A stretch of 64,000 bases of DNA from Parendozoicomonas callyspongiae (GTDB taxonomy: Bacteria; Pseudomonadota; Gammaproteobacteria; Pseudomonadales; Endozoicomonadaceae): positions 62,001-126,000 of the forward strand of contig NZ_JAMFLX010000007.1 in assembly GCF_023502345.1 (NCBI RefSeq), given 5' to 3'. Shown piece after piece: positions 9,877-17,477 of this stretch. Position numbers and translations under genes: made by a program. The notes under the pieces are model-generated. The model was not told where the DNA came from, made no database searches, and was given only the letters and a program-made list of their open reading frames with translations. The number at the start of each line of letters is the position of its first letter. The first letter of the stretch is position 1.

Positions 9877-10722
9877 ATGGCAGGCAATCGACATATCGAG
9901 CAGATGCAATCCGTGCTTGCTTGTATTGAGCAGAATCTGGATAGCGATATCAATATTGCCCAGCTGGCTTCCATTGCCTGTTATTCCGAGTATCACTTTC
10001 ACAGGGTATTTCGGGCGTTTATCGGGGAAAGCGTTTATGCCTACCGCAAGCGCCTGCTGCTTGAAAGAGCTGTTGTTCACTTACGATACGGTGAAAAAAC
10101 TGTGACTGATATCGCTCTTGATTGTGGTTATGACTCCTCTTCAGCGTTTAACAAGGCGTTCAGAAATCAATTCAACTGCACTCCCAGTGAAGTACGCAGT
10201 CGTCGTCTGTCTCTGCCGCCAACACCTTTGCCGATGCTTAAAGAGAATCAAAATATGAAAGCCCGCATTGTTGAAATTGACGATATCGCCGTTATCAGTG
10301 CTCGTGAAACCGGCCAGTACAGCGACGCCGCCAGCCGCGCCTGGCAACGTCTGATGTCATTTGCTTACGGTAACCGCCTGATGAACAAGGACATCCGTTC
10401 ATTTGGCATTTCCCATGACGATCCTACGGTGACCTCACCAGAGCAGCTGCGTTACGACGCCTGTCTGGATATTGATTCTGGTGATCTTGATATTGGCGAT
10501 CTGCAGAAACAGACTATTCCTGGTGGCCGTTATGCTCGCTTCACCCATAAGGGGCCTTATGAGCAAATGACAGAAAGCTTCTCTGCCTTCTTTACTCAAT
10601 GGCTGCCGGAAAGTGGCAAGAAGCTGCGTGATCAACCCTGCTTTATGGAACATATGAATCGCGACCCACGCCGTACAAAGCCAGAAAACCTGCGTACAGA
10701 AGTCTACATACCTATCAAATAA
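9877..10722 (+). CDS. AraC family regulator with GyrI-like ligand domain
   Basis: A 281-residue protein. The N-terminal part (about 10-105) is an AraC/XylS DNA-binding domain with two helix-turn-helix motifs (IAQLASIACYSEYHFHRVF and VTDIALDCGYDSSSAFNKAF). The C-terminal part (about 125-281) is a GyrI-like small-molecule-binding domain (KGPYEQM, EVYIPIK). This is the architecture of Rob and of many drug- or stress-responsive activators. A strong GAGGTG site precedes the ATG. It follows the GNAT gene by about 75 bases in the same direction and could control it, which is inference. Confidence 0.9.
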   Translation: MAGNRHIEQMQSVLACIEQNLDSDINIAQLASIACYSEYHFHRVFRAFIGESVYAYRKRLLLERAVVHLRYGEKTVTDIALDCGYDSSSAFNKAFRNQFNCTPSEVRSRRLSLPPTPLPMLKENQNMKARIVEIDDIAVISARETGQYSDAASRAWQRLMSFAYGNRLMNKDIRSFGISHDDPTVTSPEQLRYDACLDIDSGDLDIGDLQKQTIPGGRYARFTHKGPYEQMTESFSAFFTQWLPESGKKLRDQPCFMEHMNRDPRRTKPENLRTEVYIPIK

Positions 10723-10803
10723 ATTGTGAAGAGAGATACCTGAGGTTTAAAATTGTTGACTCCAATCAAATGGACTTTCAGCAGGTGGAGATAAAGTATT
10801 TTC

Positions 10804-11358
10804 TTGTTGAGAGAAAGAAAACCGGAGTCGAGTTTGGAATGCCTGATGCGGGCCTGGCGTAATAACGAACAGGCCCTGAAAAACTGGTTAATTAAAACGA
10901 CAGGTGACAATGATCAGGCAGAAGATATTCTGCAGGACATTTTTCTGAAGGCTCTGAAAGATAAAGAGCGATTTTGCACTTTATCTCATGCGAAAAGCTG
11001 GCTCTTCAAAATTGCCAGAAACACAGTTATTGATACCCACAGAAAGCCGAAGCTGGAAACCTCATCCAGCCTTGATGACATACTCAACTACCCTCTTTCA
11101 AAAGAAAACAGCCCACTGATTCTTGAGCTGCAGACCTGCCTGTTCCGCGTTATGTCGGAGTTGGATGACCAGGACAGGGATATTATTGAGAGCTGCGATA
11201 TTAACGGCATGAGCCAAGTCGATTATGCCGAAGACAAGGGGCTAGCCTTACCTGCGGTCAAGTCCCGGATTCAGCGTGCGCGCCAGAAACTTCGCTCCGG
11301 TATGGTAACTAGGTCACACTTCTGGCTGACTGGGTCACCTATTCCCTGTTCAGCATGA
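10804..11358 (+). CDS. ECF-type sigma factor (SigZ-like)
   Basis: About 170-184 residues with sigma-70 region 2 (DQAEDILQDIFLKALKD, SWLFKIARNTVID) and region 4 (VDYAEDKGLALPAVKSRIQ, ARQKLRSGM). The start is uncertain. A TTG at 10804 lies 13 bases after AGGTGGAG, while an ATG at 10846 fits the usual N-terminus better. It resembles the SigZ group, which often heads small operons with a permease. The stop codon overlaps the permease start by four bases (ATGA), implying translational coupling. No anti-sigma gene is adjacent. Confidence 0.85.
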   Translation: MLRERKPESSLECLMRAWRNNEQALKNWLIKTTGDNDQAEDILQDIFLKALKDKERFCTLSHAKSWLFKIARNTVIDTHRKPKLETSSSLDDILNYPLSKENSPLILELQTCLFRVMSELDDQDRDIIESCDINGMSQVDYAEDKGLALPAVKSRIQRARQKLRSGMVTRSHFWLTGSPIPCSA

Positions 11359-12281
11359 CTCCCGGCACCAGAGCTGCCGAGGGTTTTCACTTTTTCGTAG
11401 AAGACACAACCAAGATTCTTTTTCTTCTCAGTCTGCTTATTTACGCCATTGCTTTGGTGAGAGCCGGGTTAAATCCTGAAAAGGTTCGTTATTACCTGCA
11501 CGACAAAAACAGATACGCAGGTTACTTTCTGGGATCAACATTTGGAGCAATAACACCTTTCTGTTCCTGCAGCTCTATCCCTCTGTTTATGGGTTTCGTT
11601 TCTGCGCGTATTCCTCTTGGGGTCACCATGGCTTTCCTGCTGACCTCTCCCATGATCAATGAAATAGCCGTGGTTCTTCTTGGCTCCCTGCTAGGGATCA
11701 AGTTTACGGTTATGTACGTCATTATCGGTATGTCAGTGGGCATACTCGGCGGATTTCTTATTGATTTGTTTAAGGCTGAACGATGGCTTGTTCCTTTTCT
11801 TGCCAAGCGCTACCTGGAATCAGGGCCTGCCGAAGACATCAGCTATGAAAATATAGCCATGTCACTCCAGGAGCGCCATGAGTTTGCCAAAGATGAAGCT
11901 GTCACCATTTTCAAGCGCATCTGGAAGTGGGTCATTATCGGCGTAGGTATTGGTGCTTTTATCCACGGATTTATTCCTGAATCATGGGTTCATGATCACC
12001 TGGGTGCAGGCCAGTGGTGGTCTGTGCCGGTTGCGTCCCTGATGGCTATTCCCATGTATGTGAACTCAACATCCATTATCCCGATTATGAACAGCCTGCT
12101 GACCAAAGGTGTCCCTCTGGGAACCACTCTGGCGTTCTGTATGAGTGCCGTCGTGGTCAGCCTTCCCGAATTTATGATGCTCAAACAGGTTATGAGCTAC
12201 CGGTTATTAGCCTGGATGGCAGCATATCTGCTCACAGCCTTCTGCTTGTTGGGCTGGTTCTTTAATGCCATGACTTTTTGA
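11355..12281 (+). CDS. permease of the ArsP/DUF318 family
   Basis: A 308-residue integral membrane protein with about eight hydrophobic segments. It carries the family motif TPFCSCSSIPLFMGF near residue 60, and a second loop rich in Met and Ser (SLMAIPMYVNSTSIIPIMNS). Members of this permease family (PF03773) include organoarsenical exporters, but most are uncharacterised. The Cys pair in the first motif suggests a thiol- or metal-related substrate. It is coupled to the sigma factor gene upstream and to the thioredoxin-like gene downstream, which together look like one inducible export operon. Confidence 0.85.
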   Translation: MTPGTRAAEGFHFFVEDTTKILFLLSLLIYAIALVRAGLNPEKVRYYLHDKNRYAGYFLGSTFGAITPFCSCSSIPLFMGFVSARIPLGVTMAFLLTSPMINEIAVVLLGSLLGIKFTVMYVIIGMSVGILGGFLIDLFKAERWLVPFLAKRYLESGPAEDISYENIAMSLQERHEFAKDEAVTIFKRIWKWVIIGVGIGAFIHGFIPESWVHDHLGAGQWWSVPVASLMAIPMYVNSTSIIPIMNSLLTKGVPLGTTLAFCMSAVVVSLPEFMMLKQVMSYRLLAWMAAYLLTAFCLLGWFFNAMTF

Positions 12282-12313
12282 GCACTCATGGCTGCTTGAA
12301 AGAGGAAGTAATA

Positions 12314-12547
12314 ATGAAAGAAGTTAATGTTTATGGCTCCGGCTGCAAAAACTGCACAGTCACTGCAGAGTTGATTAAGGCAGTTGGCCAGGAAAAAGGC
12401 TATGAGATCAAGATCAACAAAGTGAAGGATCTGGAAGCCATTATGAATGCCGGTGTTGTCAGCACACCGGCTGTTGGCATTGATGGCAAGCTGGTACATT
12501 CCGGCTCCGTTCCCAGCAAGGAACAGGTGGAAACCTTCCTGGCCTGA
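12314..12547 (+). CDS. small thioredoxin-like redox disulfide protein
   Basis: A 77-residue thioredoxin-fold protein (redox-active disulfide protein 2 group) with active-site GCKNC near residues 10-14 and the cis-proline motif STPAVGID. I start at the ATG at 12314 because GAGGAAG stands directly upstream; an open frame continues 36 bases further 5' without a ribosome site. Genes of this type commonly accompany DUF318 permeases. It probably serves as redox or metal partner of the permease, which is inference from pairing. Confidence 0.85.
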   Translation: MKEVNVYGSGCKNCTVTAELIKAVGQEKGYEIKINKVKDLEAIMNAGVVSTPAVGIDGKLVHSGSVPSKEQVETFLA

Positions 12548-12560
12548 TGCAGGGCAAGAC

Positions 12561-12592
12561 TGATAGCAGGGTGGTATTTCCCCCTGCTATCA
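12561..12592. terminator. convergent hairpin between thioredoxin gene and exported protein gene
   Basis: TGATAGCAGGG pairs with CCCTGCTATCA (11 bp, ten-base loop) between two converging genes. There is no T tract on the plus strand, so it may act as a modest bidirectional terminator. Confidence 0.5.
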
Positions 12593-12600
12593 ATCATTCA

Positions 12601-14235
12601 TCACGGGCGGGAAGCATAATCCTTAAACTGCTCATACATCTTGCGATCAACAAATCTGGATTGGTCATTAATGATGGTGACATCCCCACGTTTGGGTACA
12701 AACCACCTTAAGAACTCACCCGCACTCTTAGTCTGATCATCCGCAGTCAAACCAAGCAGGGTACGATTCACGTCATCAATCGAACAGTCATCCTGTAAGT
12801 TCAGTGCCTGATAAGCTCTCGCCACTTCATCCTGATGGGCATACATCTCGCTGTATCGACGGTATTGAGCGTTTCCGCCATGTTCAGCAAGATTGTCCAG
12901 CAACTGTTCCAGTTTCCACCCAGGAGACCTGACCTTTTCCGTAATAAAGTTTATTCCTTTGCTCACAGCCAAATTCCCTGCGGAAGATGCTGTGACTAGG
13001 AGCAGATGATTTATCCGCCGAGGAACACGATATTGCCCATAATCGTCCTCTCCTCTTCTGGAAATCTGTAACTCAGGCGCAGATGCAATCAGGCTTACGG
13101 GCATCGCCAACCGGTATTTTCCACCCAGCTTTACAATATTGTCGCTGCCTGCCTCCACATGAGAAAAACCTTTATGGCTGTGCAGCGAAACCTGGTAATC
13201 ATGTCCTGTTTCACCGCTTGTCAGAGTAGAAACTTCACCATGGGAGAAGTGGCCGGATCCTGCTGAATATTGAATCCAGCCAGCCAGTGTCTGAATGGCT
13301 TTAGGAGACAGCACCGACTGTTGCCTGTCCCAGTCAGAAACTGGTGCCCGTTTTTTAACCAGTTTAATCAGCCACTCTTTGCCAACACCTTCGGCAGCAA
13401 ACCTTGCCGATACAGGGACGCCGTCCGAATTAATAAATGAAACAGTAAAACCTGCAGAAGAAACATCAACGGTCAGGCTGTTGATATGATTTTTCTCCAT
13501 CACCCAGGCCAAAGCTGAAAACTCTGAATGACGGGAATTTTCCACTGGTGATCCGAGAATCCTGCTGATTATTAATCGACTGCTATCTGTTGAATCAACT
13601 GAATCAAAATCAACCTGAATCAACAGGTTTGCCGCTTCCGGCCCTTTCAAAGCAATAGCCAGCTTGCCGGTTTCATTAGGAGACAGTTGATCTTTGGCAA
13701 AGCTCAATCCCCGAAAGATTCCTGCTAAAGCAGCCAGCCCAAAGACATTATTTTTGTTTTGAAGGATGGCCTGTTCGGGAATCTGGCCAGCAAAAATTGC
13801 CCATATGCCTGCTTCCCAGTAACTTTTCCACGCCTCACGAAAGAGAGCTCCATACATCAGAGCCTGTGGCAAAATACCTTCCCCAACCATCTGGAAGGCA
13901 TGATAAAGGTTGCCCCCCAGCCACCGGTTACCATTGTTATAAAAAGAGATTGCGGCTGCGTTATATAACACCTGGGCAACGGCTTTAATTCCCAGCTGCG
14001 AAACCAGCCATTTGAATTCATCTCCCCGAACACCCTCCAGAACAACGGCGTTTTTTCCAATAAAAACAACGATTCCCTGGTCTGAGGAGTAGAAAGGAAG
14101 CCAGCCAGAAGCCTCACTGGTAACAGGCCTATTCAGCGATTGAGAAGCTTCATCACTGCGGCTGTCAGCAGCCGAGAAACATGGAAATATCCAAATTAAA
14201 ACAGGAATGGCGATCAGACGGACCAGGCCATACAT
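12601..14235 (-). CDS. exported protein of unknown function
   Basis: A 544-residue protein with an N-terminal signal peptide (VRLIAIPVLIWIFPCFSAADS). I do not recognise the family. The region of residues 80-190 is rich in Trp, Tyr and small residues, with weakly hydrophobic helices (MYGALFREAWKSYWEAGIWA). The middle contains beta-rich segments. Near residue 470-500 AYQALNLQDDCSIDDVNRTL loosely resembles the first helices of a J-domain, but the HPD triad is missing. It is a single gene converging on the sigma-permease operon. It might be periplasmic or secreted. Confidence 0.7.
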   Translation of the reverse strand: MYGLVRLIAIPVLIWIFPCFSAADSRSDEASQSLNRPVTSEASGWLPFYSSDQGIVVFIGKNAVVLEGVRGDEFKWLVSQLGIKAVAQVLYNAAAISFYNNGNRWLGGNLYHAFQMVGEGILPQALMYGALFREAWKSYWEAGIWAIFAGQIPEQAILQNKNNVFGLAALAGIFRGLSFAKDQLSPNETGKLAIALKGPEAANLLIQVDFDSVDSTDSSRLIISRILGSPVENSRHSEFSALAWVMEKNHINSLTVDVSSAGFTVSFINSDGVPVSARFAAEGVGKEWLIKLVKKRAPVSDWDRQQSVLSPKAIQTLAGWIQYSAGSGHFSHGEVSTLTSGETGHDYQVSLHSHKGFSHVEAGSDNIVKLGGKYRLAMPVSLIASAPELQISRRGEDDYGQYRVPRRINHLLLVTASSAGNLAVSKGINFITEKVRSPGWKLEQLLDNLAEHGGNAQYRRYSEMYAHQDEVARAYQALNLQDDCSIDDVNRTLLGLTADDQTKSAGEFLRWFVPKRGDVTIINDQSRFVDRKMYEQFKDYASRP

Positions 14236-14357
14236 ATAGATGTTCCCCCATCTTAATACGATTCATTATTTTTCTGAGGGGTATTTATAGAAGAATCATT
14301 CGCACAAACTACCACCAAAGGCATAAGTCTTTTCCGGTAATTCTATTCACATAGCCG

Positions 14358-14412
14358 AAATTCCCCACAATTCTGGAATAATCCAGCCTGTCTATTGAAG
14401 GTGTGGGGATTT
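14358..14412. repeat. nested inverted repeat
   Basis: AAATTCCCCACA and TGTGGGGATTT form an outer arm, and CTGGA/TCCAG forms an inner hairpin. The structure lies downstream of the LysR gene (minus strand) and upstream of the exported-protein gene. It could be a terminator or a structured 5' leader. Confidence 0.4.
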
Positions 14413-14447
14413 ATCGCCGGGGATTCAGCTCGTACACTAGACCCTGT

Positions 14448-15347
14448 TCACGACTGGTTCATCAGCTTCTGCATCTGCTCGCGGATAAAATCTATGAACA
14501 GTCTTACCCTCTGGGGCAGTAATTCCCTGGACCGGTAAACGATACTGATTTTTCGCTTCGCTCCATGCCAATCCGGCAACACAGGCACGAAAGTGTCATC
14601 ACCCTGCTCCAGCGCAATATAAGAGGCAGGCAGGTTAACAATACCAAGCCCTTCCCGGGCAACTCGAAGAGCTGTTGACATGCCATCGACGTGCATACGT
14701 GCACGTGGGTGCAGGGTGATTTTGTTTCCGGTGTCGGTCTTAAGGCGCCATTCGCGCAAAGGCCAGCAGGTAATAAGAGAGTGACCGGCAAGGTCATCAG
14801 GGTGTTGGGGATAGCCATGCTTCTGAAGGTACTGCTCACTGGCAAAGAGACCGAAATGCAGTACACCAAGAGGCTGGGCAATCAGATCGGATTCCGGCAG
14901 TTCGCCACCAATGAATGCGACATCTATCGTTTGATCAAGAAACGATGGCGGGTTGTTGTTCAGCTGAACATCAAACCGAATATCTGGCCACTGTTCCATA
15001 AATAGAGCAAGACAAGGTGCCAGATAGGAACCGGCAAGGTTTGCCGGCGCACAGATACGCAAAAGACCTCGAGGGTAACGATTACTTTGCTGAAGCTCAC
15101 GCGAGGCATCGTCGATCAAATCAAGAGCAGATGCACAGTGCTGGAAGTATTCCCTTCCGGCATCAGTCAGCCGCAAGCGGCGAGTGGTTCTTTCCAGCAG
15201 GCGGCAGTTAAGCCGTTCTTCCAGAAGGGTCACTTTCCTGCTGACTGTTGAAGGCGGTAGGTTGAGATACCTTCCAGCAGCTGCGAACCCCTGTTCACGG
15301 ACAACGGTAATGAATATCCGTAGTTCTTCCAGGCCGGAGCCAGTCAT
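14448..15347 (-). CDS. LysR family transcriptional regulator
   Basis: A 299-residue regulator of standard LysR length. The winged helix-turn-helix is at about residues 8-65 (GFAAAGRYLNLPPSTVSRKV, ERTTRRLRLT). The rest is the periplasmic-binding-protein-like effector domain. It belongs by sequence style to the large CrgA/DmlR-like group. No divergently transcribed metabolic gene is next to it: the neighbouring antiporter is 240 bases away, behind a fold-back repeat. The target is unknown. Confidence 0.9.
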   Translation of the reverse strand: MTGSGLEELRIFITVVREQGFAAAGRYLNLPPSTVSRKVTLLEERLNCRLLERTTRRLRLTDAGREYFQHCASALDLIDDASRELQQSNRYPRGLLRICAPANLAGSYLAPCLALFMEQWPDIRFDVQLNNNPPSFLDQTIDVAFIGGELPESDLIAQPLGVLHFGLFASEQYLQKHGYPQHPDDLAGHSLITCWPLREWRLKTDTGNKITLHPRARMHVDGMSTALRVAREGLGIVNLPASYIALEQGDDTFVPVLPDWHGAKRKISIVYRSRELLPQRVRLFIDFIREQMQKLMNQS

Positions 15348-15373
15348 AAATTACATCCGTACAACCTAAGAGT

Positions 15374-15567
15374 CTTCAATGGCTGAACAAGTACTCGGTC
15401 ATGTGTAAACGTCTATTTCAGGCCAATAAACAGGTTGCACAGCTGGGTTGCAGCGCAAAGAGCATAGCAAGGCTATGTGACTGGAGCTGCGGCACGGCTG
15501 AGCGGCCTGTAGATTGAGTCTGAAGTTTATGTTTCCACATGACCGAGTACTTCAAGCAGCCATTGAG
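15374..15567. repeat. MITE-like fold-back element, copy A
   Basis: A perfect 17-bp inverted repeat, AAGTACTCGGTCATGTG at 15389-15405 and its complement at 15536-15552. It is flanked by a weaker outer arm (CTTCAATGGCTG against CAGCCATTGAGG). The interior also pairs imperfectly along almost its whole length, down to a central palindrome GAGCATAGCAAGGCTATGTGAC. The whole forms one long imperfect hairpin with no coding capacity. The 164-base core matches the length and centre of the element at 63545-63707. Confidence 0.75.
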
Positions 15568-15590
15568 GATTTTGTTCGAGATCGACCATT

Positions 15591-16883
15591 ATGCCTAATG
15601 AATTAGTGCTCGAGCCATTGTTTCTTTTCTTTGGCTTGCTGTTCACCGCAACAATATCTGCGTCTCTGTTTCGCCTGCTACGGGTGCCCTATACCGTTGG
15701 CCTGCTGGTTGTCGGTATAGCCCTGAGCGCTTTGACAGAGTGGTTTCCAACTCTGGCCGCTTTGAATACGGTTACTCTGAGTTCAGATCTGATCCTCTAC
15801 GTTATTCTGCCAACCCTGATCTTTGAGGCAGCAATTAACATTGATGCGAAGATGCTGCTAAAGAACCTGGCTCCCATAATGTTACTGGCTGTTCTTGGTG
15901 TTCTGATCTCTGCCATTATTATCGCTGCATCCCTGTACAGCCTGGATATTCTGCCACTGGGTGCTGCCCTGATCTTTGGCGCACTGATTTCAGCAACTGA
16001 CCCTGTTGCTGTTATCGCCCTGTTCAAAGAACTGAAAGCAAACAAGCGCCTGACTCTGCTGATGGATGGTGAAAGCCTGTTTAACGATGCTACCGCTATC
16101 GTGCTGTTCACCGTGTTGGTTGGCATGGTTGGTTCCGGGGCAACTTTGGCTTCTGCAGATTTGTGGGGCGCACTTGGCCAGTTCGTTTTCACCTTCTTTG
16201 GTGGCGTGCTGTTTGGTGGTTTCATGGGTCTGGCTATGGTTCTGTTGCTGAAGTTCTCCCGTCAGGACCGCTTCGCCCAGCGTACCCAGATGATCATCAT
16301 GGCCTACATGACGTTTATTATTGCTGATCACTTCCTGCATCTGTCCGGCGTTATGGCTGTTCTGGTGGCCGGTATTATTGTCAGCCTGAACCGTCACAGA
16401 ATCATGGACGAGCGTCGCTGGGAAAACATCAACATCTTCTGGGAATACGCGACCTTTGTCGCCAACAGCTTTATCTTCCTGATGATGGGTATGACCGAGA
16501 ACAAGCTGTTCGAGAACCTGAATCACCTGTTCCATATTCTGCCTATTCTGACCGTGACTGCTTTTGTGGTTATTGCTGCACGTGCCGTGATTATTTATGG
16601 CCTGGTTCCCGTCAGCAACAAGTTGGGAATGGCAGAACATATCAATAAAGGTATGCAGACCGTTATGTTCTGGGGTGGTCTGCGTGGTGCAGTTCCTATT
16701 GCTCTGATGCTGGCACTGCCTGAGGGTATGCCGGGCCGTGAACTGATTTTTGAGATGGTTCTGGCCATGATTCTGGTTACCCTGCTGATGCAAGGTACAA
16801 CCACCGGTCAGCTTCTGCATCACTTCCGTCTTGCAGGCGATGAAGAGGAAGCACCCAAGCAGGTAAGCGCACAGTCTGTGTAG
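15591..16883 (+). CDS. CPA1-family cation:proton antiporter
   Basis: A 430-residue integral membrane protein with 12 or so hydrophobic segments. It carries CPA1/NhaP signatures: ISATDPVAVIALFKEL, DGESLFNDATAIVLF (with the ion-binding Asp) and FWGGLRGAVPIALML. It exchanges Na+ or K+ for H+ across the inner membrane, probably for pH and salt homeostasis. The short C-terminal tail means it lacks the cytosolic regulatory domain of larger NhaP proteins. The upstream region is occupied by a fold-back element ending 24 bases before the start, so its promoter is inside or beyond that repeat. Confidence 0.93.
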   Translation: MPNELVLEPLFLFFGLLFTATISASLFRLLRVPYTVGLLVVGIALSALTEWFPTLAALNTVTLSSDLILYVILPTLIFEAAINIDAKMLLKNLAPIMLLAVLGVLISAIIIAASLYSLDILPLGAALIFGALISATDPVAVIALFKELKANKRLTLLMDGESLFNDATAIVLFTVLVGMVGSGATLASADLWGALGQFVFTFFGGVLFGGFMGLAMVLLLKFSRQDRFAQRTQMIIMAYMTFIIADHFLHLSGVMAVLVAGIIVSLNRHRIMDERRWENINIFWEYATFVANSFIFLMMGMTENKLFENLNHLFHILPILTVTAFVVIAARAVIIYGLVPVSNKLGMAEHINKGMQTVMFWGGLRGAVPIALMLALPEGMPGRELIFEMVLAMILVTLLMQGTTTGQLLHHFRLAGDEEEAPKQVSAQSV

Positions 16884-16940
16884 ACCTTTCACTTACTCTC
16901 ATCTTTGTATCAAACTCCTGCAGGCAGGCAGATGACGACA

Positions 16941-17297
16941 CTACTCAGGTTTTGACTTAGTCTCCATTAGCTTTGAGATCATTTTCTGATGTTCAGGATG
17001 ATGTCGAAGCAGAAACTCTTTCTGCTTCTCAGGGGACCAATTCATATTCTTCAGCATATTAATCAGCCCCTGGTAATCTTCAGCAGACTCAACACCCTGA
17101 TGGCGCTTCCTTTCTGAAGCCTGAATCTGGGCATAGTGTGCGTCATAGCCACTGAGGCTGCTGTTCCTCTTAAGCTCCCTCCCGATAGTACTGCGATGAC
17201 ACCCGAGAATACGGGCAATTTCTGCCTGACTTTTCCTTTCCCGCCGCAAAGACCAGATCAAGACCCTGTCTTTCTCGGTCAGCTGCTTATAACCCAT
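16941..17297 (-). CDS. IS30-type helix-turn-helix protein, no transposase domain
   Basis: A 118-residue product beginning MGYKQLTEKDRVLIWSL, followed by SQAEIARILGCHRSTIGREL. This is the HTH_38 DNA-binding domain found at the N-terminus of IS30 transposases. The DDE catalytic core (over 200 residues) is absent, and no terminal inverted repeats flank the gene. It is either a relic of an IS30 element or a stand-alone regulator. The second half (residues 60-118) is Lys/Glu-rich and does not look like transposase. Confidence 0.7.
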   Translation of the reverse strand: MGYKQLTEKDRVLIWSLRRERKSQAEIARILGCHRSTIGRELKRNSSLSGYDAHYAQIQASERKRHQGVESAEDYQGLINMLKNMNWSPEKQKEFLLRHHPEHQKMISKLMETKSKPE

Positions 17298-17477
17298 GCG
17301 TCCTGCCCCTGAAGTGTGTATCTCAACATGCAGACATTACCCAGAGATGTGCCTGAAAAATTTGGTCTGAAGCAAAAAAAACGCAAAAATCATCAATCAA
17401 GCTGACTTCTGCCATGTTTTGGAAAGGGCAAAAGGGAGACAATCGAAAAATCACCGGTTTCTCAAGAAGGTTACGCC

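Noticed and set aside
15990-16892. 300-codon minus-strand open frame antisense to the antiporter gene
   Set aside because: Gln/His/Asn-rich translation is typical of the complement of a membrane protein gene. The plus-strand frame has all CPA1 motifs.
17298-17477. Purine riboswitch upstream of ade
   Set aside because: The 180-base leader lacks the conserved core and paired loops of purine riboswitches; I saw no aptamer-like structure.
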